A stretch of 5,699 nucleotides of DNA from an uncultured Erysipelotrichaceae bacterium. Lineage in GTDB: Bacteria; Bacillota_I; Bacilli_A; Erysipelotrichales; Erysipelotrichaceae. Location of the stretch: contig CANPNQ010000087.1 in NCBI GenBank assembly GCA_947575425.1, forward strand, positions 1 to 5,699. Direction: 5' to 3'. Within the stretch, counting starts at the first letter, position 1. Each line of letters begins with the position of its first letter. Position numbers and translations under genes: made by a program. Shown piece after piece: positions 1-5,699 of the stretch. The notes beneath the pieces are model-generated. The model was not told where the DNA came from. It ran no database searches and saw only the letters and a program-made list of their open reading frames with translations.

Positions 1-136
1 GACTATTTAAGCCACTATATGAATTTACTCTTTTTTTTATGGTGTTAAACTCCCGATCCATGATTTGCATATGCTTCTGTTATGAAAATAAGGGCAAAGG
101 AATGATGCTTTTTTCATAGTATTCATCTGCGAAACG

Positions 137-145
137 TGGTAAAAT
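137..145 (+). promoter_or_regulatory. Candidate extended -10 promoter for the acyltransferase / malic enzyme operon
   Basis: TGGTAAAAT fits an extended -10 element (TGn followed by TAAAAT, 5 of 6 matches to TATAAT). It would start transcription near 152, just before the Shine-Dalgarno site at 155-162. No good -35 box sits at 17 bases upstream (bases 117-122 read TAGTAT), which is tolerable for an extended -10 promoter. The implied 5' leader is only about 20 bases. The assignment rests on position and consensus alone. Confidence 0.4.
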
Positions 146-171
146 AGGAATGATGGAAAGGGATGAGAAGT

Positions 172-921
172 ATGAGTGAACAAACATTAGATCACAAAAT
201 GCAGAAACAGCTGATCAAGGAAGATACCTTCCGCAGAGTATGGCAGCGTAATACAGCGGCATTTCGCCAATATCGTTTCTATGGCAGTCATATTTATGTG
301 GGCAGAGATTTTACATGTGGGCATTATGCGGTGTTTGAGGATGAAGGAAGAATTGTGATCGGTGATCATGTGCAGATGGGAAATCATGTTAGAGTGCTTA
401 CCGTAAAACCGCTCATGGATCCCATGTTGCGACAGAAGCATATGGAGTGTATCGCTGATGTTGAGATTGAAGATCATGTATATATCGGACATAATGTGAC
501 GATTTTGCCGGGGGTGCATATCGGAAGCTGTTCGATCATTGGAGACGGTTGTGTTGTAAGGGAAGATGTGGAAAGCGGCAGTATGGTGAGCGGTGATCCG
601 GCACAGTGCGAGGAAGCTTTAAGCACTCAGCTTGCGGAACTGCTGGATCAGGCAAAGCTTTGTGAGAAATCGTCCAAATGGGATGCGCTTATGGATCATA
701 TCAATATGGATAAGATGGATCAAGCGGTTCGTGTACTGGGCTTTGCGCTTGGTGTTTATATGAGTTATGAAATCGTGAAGGAGCTGTTGGCACGCAAGGC
801 AAAGCTGGAGGAAAAAAAGGCATTGGTGGATCAGTATTTGCCTTTGATAGAAAAGCTGTCATCTAAAAAACAGCTTGGCTCCATAGGGAAACAGATGAAA
901 TATAGGCGAAAGGGCAGGTGA
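172..921 (+). CDS. Hexapeptide-repeat (left-handed beta-helix) acyltransferase-like protein with C-terminal helical extension
   Basis: The protein has 249 residues and resembles the maltose/galactoside O-acetyltransferase branch of the left-handed beta-helix acyltransferases, cytoplasmic enzymes that move an acetyl or acyl group from CoA to a sugar or similar hydroxyl. Hexapeptide repeats occupy about residues 37-143, including IVIGDHVQMGNHV and the diagnostic HVYIGHNVTILPGVHIG followed by SIIGDGCVVREDV. Family members usually have a catalytic His in an HPLD or HPVHHEL motif in the loop between coils. Here the matching stretch reads VKPLMDPMLR and has no His, so transferase activity is uncertain. 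About 100 further residues are predicted mostly helical and charged, with a hydrophobic patch VLGFALGVYMSYEIV and a basic end; this is not part of a typical sugar acetyltransferase. An ATG at 163 is in frame, but AAGG at 158-161 lies 10 bases before the ATG at 172, the better spacing. The stop codon overlaps the ribosome binding site of the malic enzyme gene. Substrate unknown. Confidence 0.8.
   Translation: MSEQTLDHKMQKQLIKEDTFRRVWQRNTAAFRQYRFYGSHIYVGRDFTCGHYAVFEDEGRIVIGDHVQMGNHVRVLTVKPLMDPMLRQKHMECIADVEIEDHVYIGHNVTILPGVHIGSCSIIGDGCVVREDVESGSMVSGDPAQCEEALSTQLAELLDQAKLCEKSSKWDALMDHINMDKMDQAVRVLGFALGVYMSYEIVKELLARKAKLEEKKALVDQYLPLIEKLSSKKQLGSIGKQMKYRRKGR
916..921 (+). promoter_or_regulatory. 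Ribosome binding site of malic enzyme overlapping the upstream stop codon
   Basis: AGGTGA includes the TGA stop (919-921) of the acyltransferase-like gene and lies 6 bases before ATG 928. This spacing selects ATG 928 over the in-frame GTG at 922, which directly abuts the site. The overlap suggests translational coupling of the two genes. Confidence 0.7.
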
Positions 922-927
922 GTGCAA

Positions 928-2106
928 ATGGATTATGCAAAAGAATCTCTGCGTCTGCATGCACAATGGAAAGGAAAGTTATCCATGGTTTCTAAGGTGC
1001 CGCTAAAGACAAAGGAAGATCTTTCTTTGGCCTATACTCCCGGTGTAGCGCAGCCCTGTTTAAAGATCGCTGAAGATGTCAGTCAATCTTATGAATTGAC
1101 TGGTCGGGGGAATTGTGTTGCAGTGGTTACGGATGGCAGCGCTGTGCTTGGATTAGGTGATATCGGTCCGGAAGCAGGTATGCCGGTGATGGAGGGGAAG
1201 TGCGCCTTGTTTCATGCATTTGCCGATATTGATGCGATTCCTCTTTGCATCCGCAGTAAGAACAGCGAGGAAATCATTCAGACGATTTCTTTATTGGCTG
1301 GAAGCTTTGGCGGTATCAATTTGGAGGATATCGCGGCACCACGCTGTTTCGAAATCGAAGCACGGTTAAAGGAGCTTTGCGATATCCCCGTTTTCCATGA
1401 TGATCAGCACGGTACAGCGATCGTTGTGGCAGCGGCATTGTTAAATGCATGTAAGCTGAGCAAGAAGAAGATGGGGGAACTGGAAATCGTCATCAGCGGA
1501 GCCGGGGCGGCGGGCAGTGCGATTGCCAAGCTGTTGTTGGATATGGAATTTGGCAATGTAATCCTGTGTGATAAGGATGGCATTGTAAGTGAACACTCTT
1601 TATTGAGCGAATATCAAAGAAAATTGGCAGCGCGTACCAATCGAGAGAAGAAGTGCGGCGGACTACAGGATGCGCTCAAAGGTGCGGATGTGCTAATCGG
1701 TGTATCGGCTCCCAATATTGTGAGTGAGGAAATGGTTCGTTCCATGGCAGAGAAGGCGATCGTATTCGCTATGGCAAATCCAATCCCAGAGATCATGCCG
1801 GAAGCTGCGAAGCGCGGCGGTGCTTATATTGTTGGCACAGGACGCAGTGACTTTCCGAACCAAATCAACAATGTGCTTGCATTTCCGGGCGTGTTCAAGG
1901 GCGCCCTTTCGGTGCGTGCTTCCGATATCAATGAACCCATGAAGATCGCAGCCGCAAAAGCGATCGCTTCTTTAGTGAGTGATGAGGAACTGAGCTGTGA
2001 TCATATCATCCCAGATGCTTTGAATAAGGAAGTATCTCAAGTGATTGCTGAGGCAGTGGCACAGGCGGCGATTGACAGTGGTGTTGCCAGAATTAAAAAT
2101 AGTTAG
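928..2106 (+). CDS. NAD(P)-dependent malic enzyme (oxaloacetate-decarboxylating malate dehydrogenase)
   Basis: Malic enzyme oxidatively decarboxylates L-malate to pyruvate and CO2, reducing NAD+ or NADP+ and needing a divalent metal; it acts in the cytoplasm and links C4 acids to pyruvate. The 392-residue length is normal for the short bacterial form. Visible family marks are LAYTPGVA with the catalytic Tyr near residue 36, [14 protein letters not shown] with the catalytic Lys near 91, the metal ligands in [14 protein letters not shown] (Glu133/Asp134) and FHDDQHGTA (Asp158/Asp159), the Rossmann loop [10 protein letters not shown] near 190-198, AMANPIPEI near 282-289, and [17 protein letters not shown] near 305-321. 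All key residues are intact, so the enzyme should be active. Cofactor preference cannot be read safely from the sequence. The gene is the second of a coupled pair behind the beta-helix protein and is followed by a strong terminator. Several paralogue symbols exist for this family (maeA, maeB, mleA and others), so none is assigned. Confidence 0.96.
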   Translation: MDYAKESLRLHAQWKGKLSMVSKVPLKTKEDLSLAYTPGVAQPCLKIAEDVSQSYELTGRGNCVAVVTDGSAVLGLGDIGPEAGMPVMEGKCALFHAFADIDAIPLCIRSKNSEEIIQTISLLAGSFGGINLEDIAAPRCFEIEARLKELCDIPVFHDDQHGTAIVVAAALLNACKLSKKKMGELEIVISGAGAAGSAIAKLLLDMEFGNVILCDKDGIVSEHSLLSEYQRKLAARTNREKKCGGLQDALKGADVLIGVSAPNIVSEEMVRSMAEKAIVFAMANPIPEIMPEAAKRGGAYIVGTGRSDFPNQINNVLAFPGVFKGALSVRASDINEPMKIAAAKAIASLVSDEELSCDHIIPDALNKEVSQVIAEAVAQAAIDSGVARIKNS

Positions 2107-2138
2107 GTCTTGCGTCATTATTTTTTCAATCCAAACAA

Positions 2139-2154
2139 GAACCCTTCAGGGTTC
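2139..2154 (+). other. Hairpin just upstream of the operon terminator
   Basis: GAACCC and GGGTTC form a 6-base-pair stem closed by the tetraloop TTCA. It lies 3 bases before the terminator stem that begins at 2158. It has no U-tract of its own, so it more likely stabilises the 3' end of the malic enzyme mRNA or assists termination than terminates alone. Confidence 0.6.
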
Positions 2155-2157
2155 CAC

Positions 2158-2190
2158 AACTTCGTTACAAGACGAAGTTTTCTTTTTTTT
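2158..2190 (+). terminator. Intrinsic terminator of the acyltransferase / malic enzyme operon
   Basis: AACTTCGT (2158-2165) and ACGAAGTT (2172-2179) form a perfect 8-base-pair stem with a 6-base loop, followed directly by TTCTTTTTTTT. It starts 51 bases after the malic enzyme stop codon. The stem and U-tract are a textbook Rho-independent terminator and mark the end of the operon. Confidence 0.88.
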
Positions 2191-2510
2191 ACAGGAGATG
2201 GTAGAAAGGAACATGTGTTTTTTTGCATCAGTACAGATGAACTCCTGCTTTGTATGAGTATCGCTTTCCCTGTATACTGGAATGATATCATATGGAGATC
2301 AAAGAAGCCAATAGGAGGCTTTCTGTTCCCCTTTCATTTATGGAACCTCTCCATCATTCGCTTTTTAGAAGGATCCTGCTTCATTTAAAATGAAATCATA
2401 TATCTGTACCCTGTAAATCATCCTTTTTTGTGTTTTCCCATGCAGAAAAGAAAGGGTAGAAAGGCTTTACTTTGACACCTTTTCTTTTCTGTCATCCATG
2501 GTATGCGATA
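2191..2510. other. Intergenic region without a convincing gene; contains a long imperfect hairpin
   Basis: No reading frame here has both a sensible ribosome binding site and protein-like composition; the open frames that cross it start inside the malic enzyme gene or run through the terminator. Visible structures are a palindrome ATGATATCAT (2282-2291), a weak hairpin AAGCC/GGCTT (2305-2321), an inverted repeat TTCATTT-A-AAATGAA (2380-2394) and the long hairpin listed separately at 2440-2495. A weak promoter-like pair, TTGTAT (2250-2255) and TATACT (2273-2278) with a 17-base spacer, could drive a short transcript towards the terminator-like hairpin at 2511-2542, but this is speculative. Confidence 0.5.
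2440..2495. repeat. Long imperfect inverted repeat (hairpin)
   Basis: CAGAAAAGAAAGGGT (2443-2457) pairs with ACCTTTTCTTTTCTG (2477-2491) over 15 positions, with a single G-U wobble. With one bulged base (T2492) the stem extends outward by three more pairs (2440-2442 with 2493-2495). The 19-base loop could form a small inner stem (AAAG at 2460-2463 with CTTT at 2470-2473). Neither side is followed by a T-run, so it is not an ordinary terminator. One arm is almost all purine and the other almost all pyrimidine. Confidence 0.65.
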
Positions 2511-2542
2511 AAAGAAAAAAGCATAAAAGTGCTTCTTTTTTT
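2511..2542. terminator. Bidirectional terminator-like hairpin upstream of the sigma factor gene
   Basis: AAGCA (2519-2523) and TGCTT (2530-2534) form a stem with a 6-base loop. It is preceded by an A-rich run and followed by CTTTTTTT, so the structure looks like an intrinsic terminator in either direction; beyond one mismatch the A and T runs can extend the stem. No annotated plus-strand gene ends just before it, so it may back up the operon terminator, end a small RNA, or insulate the sigma factor promoter. Confidence 0.55.
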
Positions 2543-2573
2543 GCGCAAAACAGTTAGTCCCGGATTATTTTCG

Positions 2574-2651
2574 CAAAAAAAAATAAAATAAGAAAAAAAT
2601 TAGTAAAATAAAATATTTTTTATTGACAAAACCAAACGGACAATTTAAGAT
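2574..2651 (+). promoter_or_regulatory. Sigma-A type promoter of the sigma factor gene, with A-rich upstream (UP-like) tract
   Basis: TTGACA (2623-2628) is a perfect -35 box and is followed after 17 bases by TAAGAT (2646-2651), 4 of 6 matches to the -10 consensus. The stretch from about 2575 to 2622 is almost entirely A and T with several A-tracts and the palindrome AAAATATTTT (2610-2619), as expected of an UP element or bent DNA. The predicted start near 2658 leaves only about 15 bases of leader, beginning at the ribosome binding site. The promoter is well supported; its exact start is not. Confidence 0.65.
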
Positions 2652-2672
2652 AAATACGAGGTGCGTGGTACA

Positions 2673-3743
2673 ATGATAAACAAAGAGGTTAGCGATGTTG
2701 AATTGATCCGTATGGTTCAGGCAGATGACGATCAAGCATTTGATTTATTATATGAGCGTTATGTAAAACTTGCTTATTACATCGCCAATCGTTTTTGTAA
2801 CAATGATGCCGATAGTCAAGATGTGGTACAAGAAACCTTTTTGCAGATCAGACGCACCATCAAGGATTTGAAGAATCCCAATTTGTTTAGGTATTGGCTG
2901 AATAAGATTACGATTTCTAAGTGTAAGAATTTGTTTCGTAAGAATAAGTATATGACCTATGATGATACTCATTTTGAGGCAAAGCACAATCTTTTGGAGA
3001 CAAGGGAGGATGTGCAGCCAGCCTGTCGCTTGAAATTCGATAGTGATAAGGAAATGATGAATGCATTTATTGACCAGCTGCCGCAGGGACAGCGGGAGGT
3101 TGTGATTTTGCATTATTTAGAACAGTTTTCTATTGAAGAAACCGCGGCGCTGCTGGAGATACCGGAGGGGACAGTGAAGAGCCGGCTTTCCTATGCACGT
3201 TCTCTGTTGAAAACAAAGATTGAGCGATATGAGAGGGAGAATCGGATTGAATTAAATTTTCATTCTTTAGATGCATGTATTTCTGCGGCGCTTTTGTCGT
3301 CTTTGGAACATCTTATTATTCCTAAGGCACATAGCATATGGGTGTATAAAAATTTCGATTGGTCAAAAGGATTATCATGGGCAGGAAAAGCGTTACTCAG
3401 CGTTGCTTTAGCAACCGGCGGTATCGGGATCTATACATGGGCAGGGCATAAGAATGCTCCTTTGGAAGCGTCTGGATCTCAGATGAGCGAGGAGGAGATC
3501 AATACATTTCCTTCTGTCACAATCAGAAACAGAACAATTACTTCCGCTAGAAGTGCATATTATATGATCAAGACATGGGCTTGCTGCGAGGAGGAAATGA
3601 AGCTGTTAAATAAAGAGCAGCTGGAGGATGTATATCATCTTTATCAGATTATGAAAGCACATGATAGCATCTATTATCAGCATTTAGAGGATGAAGGCTG
3701 GTGTGTTTCATTAGAAATGGTTTATGGCGATTTCGTCCAGTAA
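2673..3743 (+). CDS. ECF-type RNA polymerase sigma factor with C-terminal transmembrane helix and extracytoplasmic domain
   Basis: The N-terminal half is a sigma-70 family factor of ECF type, which directs RNA polymerase to a special promoter set. Region 2 spans about residues 12-92, with SQDVVQETFLQI for core binding and FRYWLNKITISKCKNLFRK for -10 recognition. Region 4 spans about 126-182, with the helix-turn-helix SIEETAALLEIPEGTVKSRL. There is no region 3. At 356 residues the protein is nearly twice the usual ECF length. After a linker, ALLSVALATGGIGIYTWAG near 240-257 is a single transmembrane helix. Lysines before it and acidic residues after it predict the sigma part inside and about 98 residues outside. 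That outer domain has three cysteines (304, 305, 344) and no recognised fold. A built-in anti-sigma or sensor role, with release by proteolysis, is inferred. The ATG at 2673 is preferred over the in-frame GTG at 2661 because GAGGTG at 2658-2663 is its ribosome binding site and contains that GTG. A large surface protein gene follows in the same direction. Confidence 0.88.
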   Translation: MINKEVSDVELIRMVQADDDQAFDLLYERYVKLAYYIANRFCNNDADSQDVVQETFLQIRRTIKDLKNPNLFRYWLNKITISKCKNLFRKNKYMTYDDTHFEAKHNLLETREDVQPACRLKFDSDKEMMNAFIDQLPQGQREVVILHYLEQFSIEETAALLEIPEGTVKSRLSYARSLLKTKIERYERENRIELNFHSLDACISAALLSSLEHLIIPKAHSIWVYKNFDWSKGLSWAGKALLSVALATGGIGIYTWAGHKNAPLEASGSQMSEEEINTFPSVTIRNRTITSARSAYYMIKTWACCEEEMKLLNKEQLEDVYHLYQIMKAHDSIYYQHLEDEGWCVSLEMVYGDFVQ

Positions 3744-3985
3744 AATTTTGATTCTATCTTTCGTTTTATCATATTGAAAAAATTTATTAAAAAATTTGAA
3801 TTTCATCGAACGTAATTTTTATATCTTGTGTCTAAATGGTACATTTATGCAGTGGGGACTGAAATATCTGCGCTTTTTTTGCATGGGCGATATGAGGGAA
3901 TGCTGGGTTTGTAAGGCAAAATCAGGTCGGATTTGGAGCAGAATGGACATTGAACACATTCGCATAAAGAAAGGGATGTATGGTT
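3744..3985 (+). other. Spacer / probable 5' leader between sigma factor and surface protein genes
   Basis: No clear terminator follows the sigma gene; only AT-rich sequence such as AAATTTATTAAAAAATTT is seen. Promoter candidates are weak: TTGAAA (3774-3779) with TTGAAT 16 bases on, and an ECF-like AACG (3809-3812) with GTC 17 bases on. A small hairpin GAATG/CATTC (3941-3961) lies near the ribosome binding site AAAGAAAGGG (3966-3975) of the next gene. A frame is open from 3796 but continues out of phase into the surface protein gene and lacks a ribosome binding site, so it is not called. Confidence 0.4.
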
Positions 3986-5699
3986 ATGTGGAAAAAGATA
4001 TTGCTTGCATGTATTACTTTGGCTGGTTCCATCTCTGTGGGATATGCCTTTATGCATCAGATGAATGCGGCAGGTACTTATGCGGTAGCTACACATTCTA
4101 CAGGACGTGTTGGGCTTTTGAAGCAGGGCGATCGCATTTATATGGGGACTTTATATAATGGCAGTCATATGGAAATGCAACTGTTAAAGGCAAATCCTAA
4201 TAACAGTGGCAACAATGTTTGGCTTGCCATGAGCAAGCATATTGAGGATGCTGTTACACCTTATGTTTATAACGATAGTGACTGGACGAATCTGAATCAT
4301 AATTATTCTAAAAGCTTATTAAAAAGCTATTTTGAAGTTTTGAATGGAAATATCATAAGTGGAAGTATTGATGATAATATGATAATAGAGCGTACTTCTT
4401 ATGTTACAATGAACGACAATTCTACTATAACTGCAGCCGATTATATGCAGCCATATATGACAGAGAACCGCTTTTGGTGTTTGACGAATCCGGAAACTCA
4501 ATATAATCCTGACGGAGGAGATTATCAACTGATTGATCGGTCGGAATTATTTTTGTTAATGTATGATCGTGATTATTGGACAGGCAATGGTTCTTCAACA
4601 AAGCCGAATTGGATTTCTTTTATTAGTAACACGGGAGTAGCGACAGGACAAAGTGTACAGACGAAAAAGCTGGCGTTAAGGGCAACCGCAAAATTGAATT
4701 TAAGTGATGTGGTGTTTGCTCTTTCCACTGGTTCAGGAAGTAATTATACAGCGGATATCACAAATCCCACTGCAAATACATCAAATATATGGAATACGGT
4801 TGGCGATCCGATGAAAATTAGGGTATTGAAGCCGTATACTCCCATCACTATCACATTTGATGATATAAAAAACAGTAAAAATGATTCCATTCAAAAAGCG
4901 ATGAAGGGTACGACCATCACGCTGCATTACAGCAATGCAACAGTAGGGACAACGAATACCGTATCATTGTTGTTGACGGATACGGCAGGGAGTGAATTGA
5001 AATATTATGAGCCGCTAGAGACTGCGTCTGCTTCAGGCATCATAAGCTTTGATACGAGCAATATACCTATCGGGCAATATCAAGCATTTTTAGTGAATGA
5101 GGAATATACAGCGGACAATGCTCCCGTTTATGCATCACCGCTTTCCAGCGGATTCCCTTTAGAAATTACAGAGCATAAGTTGACTTACACGAAGCAACCG
5201 CAGAGCGGCGCCAGCGCTGGCAATGATTATGAATATACAAAAAATGTAAATGCAGGTCAGACAGTAGGAAAGATTACAGTCAATCCACAAGGAGTCATGC
5301 CGCTAACCTATACAATAGAAGCAAACGGAGATAATACGTATCAGAATTTTGAATTGGATGGATTGAATAGCAGTAATGCTTCCAGCAGTACCTCATTGAA
5401 TGTGAAAATAAAAAGCAATGCGCCTGATTTGATAAATGGAGGATTAAGGGCAGGAACGTATCAATTCTGTGTGAATGCTGTTGATGCAAATGGCTATCCC
5501 AGCAGCGCAACTTCCAATACGAAAGTGTGTACATCATTTACGGTAGAAAAGACCAACCTTACAGTTGCCTTTGATACTCCAACACAAACCAAGAAAAGCA
5601 TCACTCAAGCAAGTGCAGGATGGATTGAAACAGCCACAGCCACACCAAGTACAGGGACAAAAGTGACGTATGCCAAAAGTGGAGGAAGTGTTGGTTTGG
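3986..5699 (+). CDS. Large secreted/surface protein with signal peptide and beta-sandwich repeats, 3' end beyond the window
   Basis: The frame is open without a stop from 3986 to the window edge, giving at least 571 residues. WKKILLACITLAGSISVGYAF is an N-terminal signal peptide; cleavage is plausible after GYA or after MNAA. Residues about 45-250 resemble the DUF6273-type surface domain: IYMGTLYNG, a Trp-rich middle with RFWCLTNPE, and LALRATAKLNLSDVVFA, recalling the common RPAxNLxLSxVLF end motif. Residues about 285-395 (HYSNATVGTTNTVSLLLTD, then IPIGQYQAFLVNEEY) look like an Ig-like beta-sandwich. Residues about 398-520 look cadherin- or Ig-like, ending in AGTYQFCVNAVDANGYP, and a further unit starts near 523. 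Threonine, serine and asparagine are abundant. An adhesin or envelope role is likely, and a C-terminal anchor (LPXTG or other) would lie outside the window. ATG 3986 is chosen over the in-frame ATG 3980 because AAGG (3971-3974) lies 11 bases before it, close to the spacing of the first gene. The neighbouring membrane-bound sigma factor may control it. Domain names are from memory of the families. Confidence 0.85.
   Translation, partial: MWKKILLACITLAGSISVGYAFMHQMNAAGTYAVATHSTGRVGLLKQGDRIYMGTLYNGSHMEMQLLKANPNNSGNNVWLAMSKHIEDAVTPYVYNDSDWTNLNHNYSKSLLKSYFEVLNGNIISGSIDDNMIIERTSYVTMNDNSTITAADYMQPYMTENRFWCLTNPETQYNPDGGDYQLIDRSELFLLMYDRDYWTGNGSSTKPNWISFISNTGVATGQSVQTKKLALRATAKLNLSDVVFALSTGSGSNYTADITNPTANTSNIWNTVGDPMKIRVLKPYTPITITFDDIKNSKNDSIQKAMKGTTITLHYSNATVGTTNTVSLLLTDTAGSELKYYEPLETASASGIISFDTSNIPIGQYQAFLVNEEYTADNAPVYASPLSSGFPLEITEHKLTYTKQPQSGASAGNDYEYTKNVNAGQTVGKITVNPQGVMPLTYTIEANGDNTYQNFELDGLNSSNASSSTSLNVKIKSNAPDLINGGLRAGTYQFCVNAVDANGYPSSATSNTKVCTSFTVEKTNLTVAFDTPTQTKKSITQASAGWIETATATPSTGTKVTYAKSGGSVGL

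Noticed and set aside
2107..2173. Alternative pairing of GTCTTG (2107-2112) with CAAGAC (2168-2173) as an antiterminator
   Set aside because: Only 6 pairs across a 55-base gap, and it competes with a perfect 8-pair terminator stem; chance is the simpler explanation for a structure at the end of an operon.
2213..2257. Possible 14-residue small peptide (MCFFASVQMNSCFV)
   Set aside because: The AAGGA before it is only 2 bases from the ATG, too close for normal initiation, and the codons overlap a T-run just after the terminator.
2305..2330. Hairpin AAGCC/GGCTT as a terminator
   Set aside because: Only 5 Watson-Crick pairs plus a wobble and no U-tract (followed by TCTGTTCCCC).
2110..2388. Open frame of 92 codons after malic enzyme
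   Set aside because: It runs through both terminator hairpins and the T-tract, has no ribosome binding site and has low-complexity Phe-rich composition; it is noise in AT-rich spacer.
2635..2660. ECF-type autoregulatory promoter (AACG followed by ACG 17 bases later) before the sigma gene
   Set aside because: Transcription would begin near 2665, downstream of the ribosome binding site at 2658-2663, giving an mRNA without it; the sigma-A promoter at 2623-2651 explains the region better.
3886..3935. Riboswitch-like stretch (GGGCGATATGAGGG... TAAGGCAAAATCAGG) before the surface gene
   Set aside because: It has only a passing resemblance to cyclic-di-GMP-I core motifs; the conserved paired stems and the GNRA/receptor elements cannot be found.
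4001..4012. Lipobox-like LLAC at the N-terminus of the surface protein
   Set aside because: The Cys is residue 9, leaving too short a hydrophobic stretch before it for lipoprotein processing; the hydrophobic core continues past it as in a normal signal peptide.
3796..4158. Open frame of 120 codons overlapping the start of the surface protein
   Set aside because: No ribosome binding site, odd Cys/Tyr/Trp-rich composition, and nearly half of it is an out-of-phase reading of the clearly coding signal-peptide region of the next gene.

Overview
This looks like a piece of a low-GC Gram-positive (Firmicutes) chromosome, most likely a gut anaerobe of the Erysipelotrichia type. The reasons are the AT-rich spacers, Shine-Dalgarno sites of the AAGG/AGGTGA kind before every gene, U-tract terminators and the families present. 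The lineage is inferred from style and not proven. All four supported genes lie on the plus strand.

Left part (1-2190): a short upstream region with a candidate extended -10 promoter leads into a two-gene operon. The first gene is a left-handed beta-helix (hexapeptide-repeat) acyltransferase-like protein with an unusual C-terminal helical tail. It also seems to lack the family's usual catalytic histidine. The second gene is a complete bacterial-type malic enzyme whose ribosome binding site overlaps the stop codon of the first. The operon closes with two tandem hairpins, the second a strong intrinsic terminator.

Middle (2191-2672): about 480 bases without a convincing gene. The region holds a long imperfect hairpin, a bidirectional terminator-like hairpin, a 12-base palindrome and a very A-rich tract that runs into a good sigma-A promoter.

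Right part (2673-5699): an ECF-type sigma factor carries a C-terminal transmembrane helix and a roughly 98-residue domain predicted to lie outside the cell. After a 242-base spacer comes the start of a large secreted or surface protein that is still open at the window edge (at least 571 residues). It has a signal peptide, a region resembling the DUF6273-type surface domain, and beta-sandwich repeats. The most attractive hypothesis is that a membrane-tethered sigma factor senses something at the envelope and controls the neighbouring surface protein, possibly after release by proteolysis. The sequence shows the parts and their order; the regulatory link is inference.
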